Source: Stichopus chloronotus (taxonomy: Eukaryota > Echinodermata > Holothuroidea > Aspidochirotida > Stichopodidae). Taken from it: 64,000 nt of DNA. The notes beneath the pieces were generated by a model, which saw only the letters and a program-made list of their open reading frames with translations, had not been told where the DNA came from and ran no database searches. This document shows positions 36,272 through 48,173 of the stretch, piece by piece. The translations under genes and the position numbers were made by a program. How positions within the stretch are numbered: the first letter of the stretch is position 1; the number at the start of each line of letters is the position of its first letter. The DNA lies in contig CM037838.1 in the NCBI GenBank assembly GCA_021234535.1, forward strand, positions 29,613,969-29,677,968, written 5' to 3'.

Positions 36272-38916
36272 CATTTCATTACACGAATGGCCTTATTATT
36301 GCATTAATTCAAGCATGTAACGTGTAAGACTACAATGGTATGCATTGTTTTAATTGAGCTAATATTGCAAAATAAATTTATGTGATAAAAGTCGCATAAC
36401 AGGTTATCGTCCAATTTTTCATAGAGGTAACATTTACCGTCTTTTCATGAAAAAAATGATATTCATCTCCTTCTGTTCATTTCCTCCTTTGTTTAATTCT
36501 CACCCCTTCCCCACCGTACCCAATTGTGCCAGCAATTAAATAGTCGTGGAAGTTTTGAAATGGACCATTTCCGACAGGAAATGAAAGTGGCGGTAAAAAG
36601 AACGATAATCCATTTTCCTCGTGAAATTGATTTTACTGATAACACTTAACGGCCCGGGAGTTAGTTATTCCAGGCCTACAGCAATGAAAGAACAACCCAA
36701 CCTGATAGTTCTCGTTTGAAGACATATGAATGTCTAATGAGCGTATAGTGTTCTACAGAATATTGTTATGTGCTGGAGTCGTGTGACTTACGCGGCTTTA
36801 GTCTGACTTGTTTGCGACATCAGTATGACTTGTTTTGTAAAGATCGATGAGCGCGGTCCTTCTTTAATTGATATGTCTTACGAAAAATTGAAACTCCTTT
36901 AAACTAATAGTAATTGTTTTGTTTACAATGCGAGGGGGGGTGAGGTTTAGAGAAAGTAGTGTGCAAGGCATTGTGTGAAGACTGTCAAAGCGGGACGCCA
37001 CCATTGTCCCACCATATTTGGAGCGTACCAAAAGAGTTTTGGTTAAACTACTCCCTAGATAGCGGGACATCACCATTCCCAGGCTCCACAACTAAGCTAG
37101 TGTAAATAGTGCTGTCAATATTTTCTTTTTTCAAAATTGGTCTTCCTAACATTGAAGGAAATCTTTTGTAGTTTCACTCAAAACGTTACCACCATTGACG
37201 CCACAAGTGTTGTTAGCCAGGATGAGGGAAAATGAGGGTGGCCAAGAAACTCTACGTGTACCCTGAAGCGTAGTTAGAATTTTATTTCTAGGAGGGCTTG
37301 GTACATCAATGAGAGGCCGCCATGAGAAATCGTGACAAATAAATTTCGTGTGATACTGAAATACAGTACCACGCCAGTGGAACACCAAGGATTATGGACT
37401 AGAGGGAGGCATGATGTGAATTTAGGCCGACTATCTAAGAAAAGCGCCGCCATTAGTTGTGGTGGAGCGTGGAAAAGATGTTTTTGGATAAAAAAAAAAT
37501 CGTCTAGGCTCAGATGTAAGGTATATGATATGGTTCTTTAAATATTTTCTTGGATTATTAACAATATCAAAGGTTTTTTATTCCTTTAATAAGACTGATA
37601 CAGTTTGCACATTTTCTGATTATAGAGACTAAAATGTTTGAATAGTGAAGGTTGAATATAGGCAATACCATCATCATTCAATGCACCCAGAGGATGCTCA
37701 AAGTACGTAAGCTTGCATTTTTGTTTACCTTCTCTTTTATTTGTCCTCATGTTTTGTTCTCCTAACTTTGATTCAGTTTTTTTATTTTTTCGTCTTTCTT
37801 CATTTTGCTTTCCATGACCGCTGTAGGGGGGGGGGGGGGCGCACCTTCCTCTCCTTGCCCAAGCGTTCTGTCACCGTTCAGAACTCATTTAAAAGTAAAC
37901 CAATTCATTCATTGTGACCACAAGATCTGAATGGGAACTTCGGTAAATGGAATCCATATCAAAACAACAAGAGTCAAAAGATTATTCTATTTAAACAAAG
38001 AAACAAAGAAAGTGTTTACTTGCTTTGGTATTCTAGATTAAATGGCTCAATCTTTGTGATAAAAAACAGTACAAATAGTGAAAATGAAAAGTGTTTCAAT
38101 GTGCGGATGAAGGTTTGATAATGGAGTATTTCTCAGAACTAATTTGAGTTTCTCCACTGTTTTGTTTACACTAAAAAGCGGTGTAAAAGGTCCTTAAAAT
38201 GTGTGCAAATACGCAACGATATTCAAATGAAGATAGACCCAAATGATAACATGACCTGTCGCTGTTTTAAAGGGCAACTTTGTACCACGTGACTTTTTAT
38301 TGGCGACTCATCTGATTTCAGGCAGTGACGTATTATCGATCTAATACGCAATGAGGTGGATATTGGCCATGGCGTACAGCAGTCAAAAATAGGTTAGTAT
38401 ATCAACGCAATCTACCAGCTTGACTGAAATCGTTCGTGGTCAAGTTTCTTTATGTCGATACCATACCTGAAGGTAGATGCTACACGTCGTAGTACTGTTC
38501 AGTCTGGCGGTAAAACGCTCTGTGCATCACCTTTCGATGTCTAGATTGAACTCAAATGAACCTGGTCACTGTAAATTAAGCTGGCTGGTATACCGACAAT
38601 TAACAAAAAAAAAAAAACTTCTCGACGTGATTATAAAAGGGAGGATTAATAAATTGATCGAAATCACTGTTGCCAATAACTGGTTAGGCTTCTGTTTAAA
38701 AAAAAAAAAAAAACTTCTATCGGTTACTTTCACATCAAGACAAGATCCTGTGACGTGTTTTAAGGTGTAGAACATGATCACCGGAAATGTCCTGCGCCAT
38801 TTTATGTAACATCGTCGGCCGGTTTTTAACGTCTGTCCAATTCGTTAATTATTGGTGTGTACAGTACTTTTCAAGGAATCTCCCTCGTCTCAGGAACACC
38901 TACGCCGTTCGATCAA
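36272..38916. other. Mostly unique sequence, no gene recognised
   Basis: Near 36990-37090 two related words occur (GCGGGACGCCACCATTGTCCC and GCGGGACATCACCATTCCC, about 70 bases apart), and GCCGCCATT-type words recur at 37316-37455. This may be a decayed interspersed repeat. A G run lies at 37826-37839. Two A-run patches near 38604 and 38697 share an AAAAACTTCT junction. The frames at 36864-37541 and 38477-38781 show no domain. Confidence 0.35.
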
Positions 38917-38920
38917 TTAA

Positions 38921-39192
38921 AGGGATATGGTAGTCACCCCAGAGCTGAATTAGTATACCTTGCGTGTTAATTTAATTTAGTGTTTCTCTTTCATTGTGTT
39001 ATATCATTTTTGTTGTTGAATTGTGTAATTTTGGAGCATAACACCTTACTTACGCTGTGCTGATATTCAGCAACATCAAGAAAAAATATTTGTACGAGGA
39101 ATGAGGAAAAAATGGCGAGGTTTTCATGATTTTGGTTTTTTTGTGTGTGTTTTCAAAAAGAAAGAAGAAGTGGGGACAACTGCTCATTCCCT
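38921..39192. mobile_element. TTAA-flanked MITE-like element (272 bp)
   Basis: TTAA lies on both sides (38917-38920 and 39193-39196). The left end reads AGGGATATGGTAGTCACCCCA. The right end, as reverse complement, reads AGGGAATGAGCAGTTGTCCC then CA. The two align over about 22 bases with one small gap and several mismatches. The interior is AT-rich with no reading frame. Together with 14205-14465 and 20859-21204 it suggests recurrent insertion of small TTAA-targeting elements. The terminal repeat is weaker than in the 20859 copy. Confidence 0.5.
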
Positions 39193-39196
39193 TTAA

Positions 39197-40240
39197 GTGT
39201 AGGCAACGAGTACGCAATGACACAAAAGATAATGTGACAGAGCTCTAATTAAATAGGTTTTGTTGTATCAAGAACCTATCTAGGCTTTGTGAAGGAATTA
39301 ATGGGAGATGATTTCGTTTATATACATATAACTGAGTATATGACCTCAAGTGATTAGCAATGGTCGTAAAAAGGATAGATTGAACCTAAAGCATAAGAAC
39401 ACATAAAGATGATATCCTCTGAAAATAGCCAGTAAATAACAGACTTTCAAGAGTATCATCAACATCCACTTTTTAATCATTGCCTTAAAAAATCATAACA
39501 TTACCTTCGCTTTCCTAACACTATACGGCCCTTGAATCTGCACATACAATTGAAAGAGACGGCTGTCAAATTTTTCTGAGAATATTCCGCTCGTATTGGT
39601 GAGATATATATTGCATATCTTACATAATAATACAATCTTTATGTTATCAACTTTGTTTTGTGGAGATTTCTGTTTGCACTATGTTTACTGTGTAGCGGCA
39701 ACAAGACCATACATGCATGTAGTCATGGAGCGTAGAGTCTTCGTTTAGTTATCTCAGAGCTCGTTTTAATCAACAGAAATGCTCTCCTTTTCATTTTGAA
39801 AACTGTTTAGTTCATTTACCTGATCAATATTCTGTACTTTTAATTTGCCCTCTCTTAATTACAGGTGATTGTTAACTTGCTTAAAGGACTTTAATAGCAG
39901 TGGGATTGGCTAGATTATCATGCATATAGCCTACACATATCTAAAGCTGCGGTTCCCAACAATCCTGTCAATGCAAATAATCGAACCAATACATCGATTA
40001 ATCTTAGCAAATAAATCTGACGAGAAAAAAAGAAAAACGGCAGGAAAAGGAAAAAAAGAGAAAAGGATACAAAATGTTCACCCAAATGGGCACAATTAAA
40101 AGACTTTGACTTAATTTTGATTACACCTTCAGGGACGCAGTTAAGCTATAAGTTGAAACACACAAAAAGGGACCGGTATATATAAAACGAGACAGAAAGA
40201 CCACGGTTAGAACTGCACTCACTAACAGAACAAAAAATTC
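39197..40240. other. Unique AT-rich sequence, no gene seen
   Basis: No gene recognised. A-rich low complexity occurs around 40020-40075. Confidence 0.45.
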
Positions 40241-40244
40241 GTAT

Positions 40245-40288
40245 CTGAAGAAAGCGCAAAAAAGAGAAATTTGCGCAGTAGCTTTCGT
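40245..40288 (+). other. Hairpin resembling a retroelement tail
   Basis: CTGAAGA (40245-40251) overlaps the start of a perfect 7-bp stem (GCGCAAA 40254-40260 with TTTGCGC 40270-40276, loop of nine), followed by AGTAGCTTTCGTCC. The order CTGANGA, stem, then a TTTCGTC or AAACGTC word resembles the degenerate hammerhead-like tails of some Penelope-like elements. The GAAA core is missing here. No matching endonuclease frame was found upstream. It may be only a chance hairpin. Confidence 0.25.
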
Positions 40289-42072
40289 CCACTTGACCTC
40301 ATTTAATCTTAAGCTTTTAAGAAGAATTGAGAATATCCAACGTCCCTAAAACTACTAGAATCCCCCAAAATAGAATTAAATTTAGGTTACAATATCTATT
40401 TAAGGAATGGCTAAATAAAGTTTGCACTGTTCCTTGTTTTCGGTTTTCTTACTTATGTGGTAGTATAAATAGAACAGAAAATAAGCTGGAATCTGAGGTG
40501 GTTTCTAAAGAGTTGCGTGGACAACTACCAAATACTGCAAAACTTAGTCAACATGTTCCTTAACCCCCATGTCTGACAGTAATAATATATGAGGTGTATC
40601 ATGCACTTACCCCACACACACCCACGCTGTGTTGTAGTGAAAAAAATCATTCGTACCTTTTTTTTTCATTGTTTGTTACATTTTCAAATAACATGTAAAG
40701 AAATCTAGATCGTTTGTGACGTTCACATAATAACAAATGACGAAACAATAATTACTTCCCCAGATACAATAGTGGGTTTTTGAAATCGACATCAGTATTA
40801 ATCAACATTTGTATCGTATTGCGATAGAACATTCAGGTTTATGTAAAACGATGACGCAGTGTATAAGGAATTTTAACGAAAAGTTTGAATTTCCATTATT
40901 GATTTCAACACATATTTGCGATCTGCCCCCATAACCAAAAAATCGTACTAGAAAAACAACATGAAACAAGTTCAAATCAAGCGAAGGTTACATCTCTCTA
41001 CAGTAATTGCTATAAAGCATGCAAGCTGTACTATGACGCACAGAGCATACAGTCCGACAGTTACCTGGTCACCACAACTGGCAGCATAAAACAGTACAAA
41101 TATTTCTCTTTGAGTCAAGTATGTGAATGTTTCATTGTAAATTTTTATACTACAATTTTTCAGCTATCTGTCACAAGGTTAACTTTCATCCGTTCCAGAG
41201 GTAGAAAATACTATGCTAAGAACTATTCGAATATATTGACTCAAGGTTGCCTATAAAATATTTGCTGGTTTGATGGCTTTTCTTTTTTTTTTTTGCTTTT
41301 CCCATCTGTCATTTGTGAATGTATTTATCTAAAATATAAATGTAACGTGGCATGTCAATATACTGTTTCTTTGATCAAATGTAAAAATAATTGTAAAATA
41401 TCAATTTTGTAAGTCCGAAAGCTATCCTGTTATCATTTCCTTTCAATACTGTTGTACTCTTGGTTTTGTAACACACTTCTCTAACAGTTTGGTGAGGTAT
41501 GCATGCAATCGTGTCGGTTGCGATTCACGGTAGAAGGAGAGTCGGAATAATAATACTTGATATATCCATCAATTTAGACGTGGATATATTCTGGTCTCTT
41601 CGTTCAAGACGAGCTTTGTCTTTAGTCAATTGCAGACAATATAATCACCACGTGCATGAAGTTACACGTAAAAATAAACCAACCAATTGACAATTAAGGT
41701 TACGCAATGCAGCTAAGTATAGCAATCACTCAGGGGAAGTTACGGGGCCACAAAAGCAGCCCTCGCAGCCAACTAACATAAGAGCCGATTTGAATGAACT
41801 GTAGTGATCTGATTTTGTTCCTTTAACTGAAAGAGCATGTTACAAGGAATTTCTGGAATTTTAAATCTGTCACTTGAATGATCATTACTTGCCCTTTATT
41901 CTCGTAGTGAGGTAATCTGCACAGCAATGTACTTTTTTTTTATCGAAAATACATACATTGTTTTCTTGGGCAGAACAAGCCCAGAATAAGTTACATTGGT
42001 GTGCACTATGTAGATAGCTCCATATAATGCAGACAGGGGCGTACAACGCAGAGGGGAAAAAGGGCGGCTTTC
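40289..42072. other. Unique AT-rich sequence, no gene seen
   Basis: The plus frame at 40327-40563 (78 codons) is Arg/Lys/Asn-rich with no domain I recognise. Nothing else is supported. Confidence 0.45.
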
Positions 42073-42360
42073 CTACAGTCCGAAACATGACAAGGTGGAA
42101 CAATACTTCCTTCCACTAGTTTCTAAGGACGAAAGCCTCTTTTTACAGTTCCAGAGACACTGGGGAGTGTCATTTCTTATTTTATAACAAAAAGTTCTCT
42201 GTACGTTGCACACAACGGCAGTGCACGATGGCGTCTGGTCAACGGCTGCTTCAAAGCAATAGTCATACGATTTATATACAAGCATATTGAAGATACGAAC
42301 AGAAGAATGTCCAATATTTACTGCGGTAAGTTCTAATGCTACATATTGTCGATATTGTGT
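42073..42360 (-). CDS. Weak candidate exon, Cys-containing, PAN/Apple-like spacing
   Basis: A reverse-strand frame (read from 42384 down to 42073) contains the segment CFEAAVDQTPSCTAVVCN, followed shortly by FCYKI. The pattern of a Cys, then P-S-C-x-A-V, then Cys-Tyr recalls PAN/Apple modules of extracellular proteins. The second Cys of the usual C-x3-C is absent, and I find no convincing splice sites flanking it. Composition is less AT-biased than most chance frames here. Chance is the leading alternative. Confidence 0.12.
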   Translation of the reverse strand, partial: TQYRQYVALELTAVNIGHSSVRIFNMLVYKSYDYCFEAAVDQTPSCTAVVCNVQRTFCYKIRNDTPQCLWNCKKRLSSLETSGRKYCSTLSCFGL

Positions 42361-45300
42361 TACTGGAATCTGTCTCAGAGACACTGCGTAATCGGCGTCC
42401 TTGTAAATTAGTCAGCACGTTTTATCCCAGAAAGTATATAATTTAAAAGAAACAAACATTCCTTGGTTTAACAATTCAATAATAATTTTCAAAACATATT
42501 CTCTGCTATATAAAAATATGTCTGTTGCAATATGCGACCGATATTTTCTTTAGATACAGCAATTTCCTTTTTTTTTGTAAAGTTGTTCCATTTCTTGTGT
42601 ATAATCTCAATTTTGTAACATTCATACCAACTGTTTATCATAATATTTCGGCAGTTCTATTTTATAGCATGTGTCTTCTCAACTGTGAAAGGAAAACCAG
42701 TCACATTTCACTGAGCTACACCTTTCGGAACCTCAAATCATAATTTATCTGTAACTGTTTCCCTTGTTTCCTTAAGTGAGACCATGTTTCCCCACTAAAA
42801 GGAGGTCAATTCTGTTTAAGAAAAATCAGCAACTGTCTAAGATAATCAATATTTGGAAGGGCGCTAGATTGGGTAAAAACTGAAATATAAGCTCAAATCC
42901 TTGCATTCGGTATCACTCTGCTGGCATGCTTCAAAATATATCCTAGGTATATGTGGGTTTTTTTTTTAGAAAAAGGAAAGGAAAGGATTAAAATAAGACG
43001 AGGTAAAGAAAGTGTGCTCAGTATACTACTTCTGAGAGATGTTTTATTACGTAAGAGATATGACGACTTAAATTCATTAGCGATTCGACCATTCTTAATC
43101 ATTATTATAGCAATCAAATCTGCAAAGGGACATATTTTCATTTGAATTTGATCGTTGATTAAATCCAAATACAACGATTGTACGCAAGTTAATGCACACA
43201 GTATTACATTTGAAGTAATATTGTCTACCACAAGAAGGAATATCTCTCGACCACAGCATATCCTCCCCCCCCCCCCTCAAATTAAAGTGTATGACGTCAG
43301 TCAACAATAAGACCTGTGACTTTCAAACTCTGTCCATGATGTTCAAATAATATCACCCATGCATTCTGCTTTCATCTAACTCGGGACATTTTATTTACAG
43401 TAAACCTACATGACGTCATATAATGTGCAACCACCACATCACTTAAAAGGTTGCATCATAATTGTGATCAGTTCTTTTCTCCATTTGGTACGCCTTTTGG
43501 CAACTACATAAATTTATGAGGGTAATACTTGGGAACTTGCCAAATATTAGATACACCATTTTTACTTCTTTTACATCAATATGAAAAACATGAAAATCTT
43601 TACAATACTAATTACACAGACTGAAAATGTTGCATACGTTGTCATTTCTTTTCCTTTAATTCATAGTTGTTGTTTTTTTCCTTCGCAAAACAGCAATCGA
43701 CCATTGGCGGGTGAACGCACTAGCTTTAAATGGCTGGAATGAGATAATAATCATTTTGTAATTTAGCATTAATGTCTTTCTGGAAAATTTCTATGACATT
43801 TTGCCTCAACTGAGACTTGTTTACTGTTTGTTTTTAAGGTAGCGGCTTAGCATTACCCCCAAGTGAGATATTTAACCCCTATCCCTTCCCTCACAAGCAG
43901 TCACCCACGTAGTAACTGAAACTGACACTTGCACACACACACATATATCTATGCATCTATTTGTATCACATTCCTCGGGCGATAATTTTAAGTAAACCAT
44001 GTTTTACAGCAGTGTCTTTAGGCACGCCCACTCTCGTACGTGTTTTGCGTCATGAAGGAGTTCCCACCTTCTTTTTAGCATCTTCGTAAACTTGATGCGT
44101 GATTGACGTTGCTCGTAAGAGACTGACTGGAAACAAGTTTGGCTTCTGAATCATTTTTCCCCTTGCAGTCTCCAGTCTTTGTCGCCAGCTTGCGACGTAT
44201 CACGCAACCTCTGATGAGGGTATTGTGTTTCTGATACGCTTGGGAACAAGCCGTTAATTTAATCTCCATACTTCGAATTCTGGCAACTATTTGAGATTAG
44301 CCGTTGGTTATTTAGCAACGAGAAAGAGAGAGCAGTATCCTCCCGTGGTATACATCGGTATCTATATTTTTGTATCACTTAATCTGACCGCATCCCACTG
44401 TTTTCGTGATCACCGGCGATTTTGGTCATCTTCGTAAGATAGCTAATCCATCAGAAACTCATAGGAGGCCTAGCGTGACTATAGTAACTTAAGACCAAGA
44501 CACTAAGAACGAAGCTTCCAACCAGTAAGTTAACTTTTTCCTCCTTGATATTCGTTTAGGTTGGCGTTCATTGTTCTTCTTTGCTTTTAAAACTGTCTGT
44601 AAGTAATTTCTGTCGACAAATTTACAAATATTTACTTGTTCGTAGTCGAAAATATACCAAAAAAGTTGAAAGGGTACCGCTTTATGTTGATAAATCTTTT
44701 CGATGATGATGCTTATGTTCGGTAATTGCAGAAGGGGTAATCGAATGATTCGGTAATTGTGTCTCTTACCATGGTAATATGATGGAGAATAAAGTCGTAC
44801 AACTCTTCCAAAGAAAGTTACCGATCGTTTCTAAACTAACTGAAAAATGTCTGATCGCAGACATAAATGTAAAGGTTACTGCGAGTAACATGCCCATCAG
44901 AGCAAATCTACGAATGATATAATCACGTTTCTTATTGACAAGATAAAATATTGAAGTGAAGACTCTTACCATGTAAGAGAATAACCAATAAAGACGTGAC
45001 TTCTCGAAGTCTTTCAAAGTTACATCGAGGTAAACTTCATTTTTGATCAATAATAATTCTTATTTAAAATCATCAAGTTATATTGAAATATGAACGATAA
45101 AATGTAAATAGAGGTAGATAATTCTCAATTCCCCTCTTCCCCACACACTCGAACAACTTATTGGATCACTATGTACCATTTATACAGACAGACAGGAAAT
45201 AATATAGTGGTATTAATCTTGTAATCATTCTCCCTTTCGTAAAGTTTACAAAGTTCACATTCAAGGAGGTACCCACGTGACCTCGTTAAGTTCTTCCAAT

Positions 45301-45626
45301 ATGACAACAAATGGATCATGAAGATTGGGACATTATTTCGCATACAGGTAGAGCTAAATAAAATGAAGCATATGTAGAGTTTGAAGTCGCACAAAATATT
45401 TCAATATTGTTATGACTATGTACGCTGAGGAATATCCGGGAAACTAAACGTGATGATTTATCTTCGTAATTTTGCTTGCATCATTGAAAGGAAATGTCAC
45501 TTCCACCTTACGTACAATGTATTTGTACGTATTGATATTTCAAATTAAAGATCTTCACTTACCTATACGCCTCCATCTTTCTAATCGCTTTCATGAGTTT
45601 ATTATGTTGATCACATCCCATTTTAT
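42361..45626. other. Unique sequence, no gene seen
   Basis: Contains a C run (43265-43276), two TGACGTCA octamers (43292-43299 and 43411-43418) and a short CA run (about 43932-43942). Frames on both strands (for example 42893-43231 and 44766-45050) have no recognisable domain. Confidence 0.45.
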
Positions 45627-45815
45627 GTGAATCTCATTCATTTATTCATTAATCCATTCAAGTATTCATTTACTCCTTTCTCCTCTCTGTTATTGTCGTC
45701 CATTCTTTCTATTGTTCTCCTCCAGTTTCCCCATTCTATTCATCTTTCTGTTGTTCTCCTTCCATTGTACTATCTTTCCATTGTTTCTCTGCCAATCTTT
45801 ACATTGTTCCAGAGG
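45627..45815 (+). repeat. Pyrimidine-rich imperfect repeat
   Basis: Words such as CATTCTTTCTATTGTTCTCC, CATCTTTCTGTTGTTCTCC and CTATCTTTCCATTGTTTCTC recur at about 40-42 base intervals after an ATTCATT-rich start. The 73-residue Leu/Ser/Phe-rich plus frame across it follows from this composition and is not a gene. Confidence 0.55.
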
Positions 45816-47892
45816 CCCAGGTTGTATTTGATCCTGCAGTTTTATTGATTCGAGACTCAATCAGTCATTATTTCATGTCTTGTGTCGGTTGTCTCTTATT
45901 ATTTCTTGTTAAGTCATAGCAAATATACTAAAACATCAGGACTAGTCACAAAAAATGCATTCGTTTGAAAAGAAAAGACGATATAAAATTTATGAAGTGA
46001 AAATGAAATGTCTCGGCCCAAGCTATAAAAACAAAATAGCCAATGCATCTGCATTGAGTATCCGGTTATGTTTATCTCATATAGTGTCACATTAACATTA
46101 AGCTTGTTTATCGTAAAGTGTTTTTAAAGTTTTAAAGGAGGTGAACTGGAATTATGATATCATTACAATGGCATATCATACAAGGCAGGACTTCATATGA
46201 GGGGCATTTCGTTTTCGTATGCAGCGCACAAAAACTCAAGCTGCTTTTGAAGATCAGGGTAGATTTTAAGAAACAATAGGTGATATTTAAATTAATTCAT
46301 TATCTACAAAGAAAGAAATGGGAAGCCAACAAAGAAGACAAAGCAGACACTAAACTGATTGTTCAAAATTGCTCTAAGTCGTAAGATCACTCTGTTGCTC
46401 TCAATTTTCCTTTTGTCCTTCTATTCATTGCCATTCAAATTGTCAAGCTTTTTTCAGCTGATACATTACTTTCATCTAAAAACAGAAATGAAAAAAAAAT
46501 ATCTCAATTAACAAGAGTATTCTTATTTCGCTCATAAACACGCGTCATTACGACAGCACACTGACATTAATTAGAGGTGGAAATAGAAATATTTCGTAAT
46601 GACAAAAAATATACGCTGTTTAAAATTGAATAGCCACAAAATGTCGTTTGGAAGAAAAGGAATATTTTATGGCAGAACATATTGGTGTAGGTCGGGAATA
46701 CATTCTCAGAAAACAGCACACGCCCAAGGAAATTTGTTTATCCTTTTTTGTCACAGTTAGGCCTTCGCAACTCTCTTACAGTTGAGGATGGTGTGGGGGA
46801 GCATAAAAATAAAAAGCTAAAGGGGAAATATTTAATGCCTAGTGTGAAAAATCTTATCTTATGTAATATGGGAATTTTTGTAAAAAAAGACACATTATTT
46901 AGGGGACAGTGAGGTGGGAGGACCCTCTCCACCCCCCTCTACAGCTCTGTTCCTTCCCCACGTTGTCCAAGAGCGTAGAGAGTAGAACAACTATAAACAA
47001 ACATCCACTCATAAAATGTTCATTGTAACATCTTTCTATGAATTTCATCAGGATATCTAAAATGGGAACCTACAAACGGCGATTATGTTAAACAACTGCA
47101 GTAATACTTTCAAGAGTTTTGTATTTGCTTGAGCAAGACATAGCAGAATTGGAACTCTTTTCTATATGTCATCATTTTTTGCCCTGATTTTGTAAAATGT
47201 CATTCTGACGTTCCACCGTCGCTGCATGTCACTGCACGTTAATTTGCTTCGTCTATTAAACCCTCCATTGTCAAGCCTTCTATGATAAACGTATTCAGTA
47301 GTTTAACGTGTTTTTTTTTCACTTATGTTTTATGTAATTTCTTCATTTTTTTTCCTCAATTGTTTTGGGGTTAATCCTTGTGTCGTGTCGACGGTGATGA
47401 AATATCATCAATAATTCAATTGGATGCAGGATTTGTTTGGTTGTCAAGTCCGCCTTGTAAAGACTTAACGCGGTAAAGTCATCGATCGGTTTAAAAGAAT
47501 GCACAGATAGATGATCGATGTATTACATACAAACGATCAATATAGAGAACCAGATGAGAACGGTTGAAAGCGTCATGCCGAAGAAAGAGATAAAAAAGGA
47601 CTGGTATATGCATTTATATTCAGTTGCCTGTGAGGGAATATTTTGTATTGATCAATTCTGTTTGTTACTGTTTCTTCATAAAACATACAGGCAATCCCCA
47701 CTCCCCAATCCACAGGAAACATTAGAAAACACTTTCCATACCCAGACAACCATCTTATGAATATCTTGAATTGTGAGCACTGGGAACTGAAATTCTCAAT
47801 CATCCTACAATTCAACTTGATAAAGACGTGAAGTGCTTGGTTCTTTCAACCCCTCAAACATAGTAAAGGGGATGAATAGAACTTTGGGAGAA
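45816..47892. other. Unique AT-rich sequence, no gene seen
   Basis: No domain is recognised in the frames at 46738-46932 or 47518-47815. No repeat was noticed. Confidence 0.45.
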
Positions 47893-48173
47893 AGGCTAGT
47901 GCGTTGAGAATATGAACAATGCTCTCTGATGATGAATAGTGCCTCCGAGGACGGATAGTGTACTGATATTGATAGTGCATGTATTGAGAGGATGGATAGT
48001 GCACTGATCAATGGATAGTGCACTGGAAGGATGAATAGTGCACTGGAGGGATTGATAGTGTACTGAAGGGATGGATGGTGCGTTTGGAAGATAAATAGAT
48101 AATAGATAAATAGCTCGTTCGCAGGATGAAGAGCGCGTTGTTTGCTGGGTGGATAGTGCGTTGGAGATCAAAA
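47893..48173 (+). repeat. Degenerate 20-21 bp minisatellite
   Basis: Units of the type GGATGGATAGTGCACTGGAAG recur (GATGAATAGTGCACTGGAGG, GATTGATAGTGTACTGAAGG, GATGGATGGTGCGTTTGGAAG and others) with a short GATAAATA interruption near 48090-48112. There are about 14 diverged copies. Two overlapping reverse-strand frames rich in Ser, His, Pro and Ile arise from this array and are not genes. Confidence 0.85.

Noticed and set aside
45627..45848. Hydrophobic 73-residue frame that looks like membrane segments
   Set aside because: Comes from a pyrimidine-rich imperfect repeat; Leu/Ser/Phe content follows from C/T composition.
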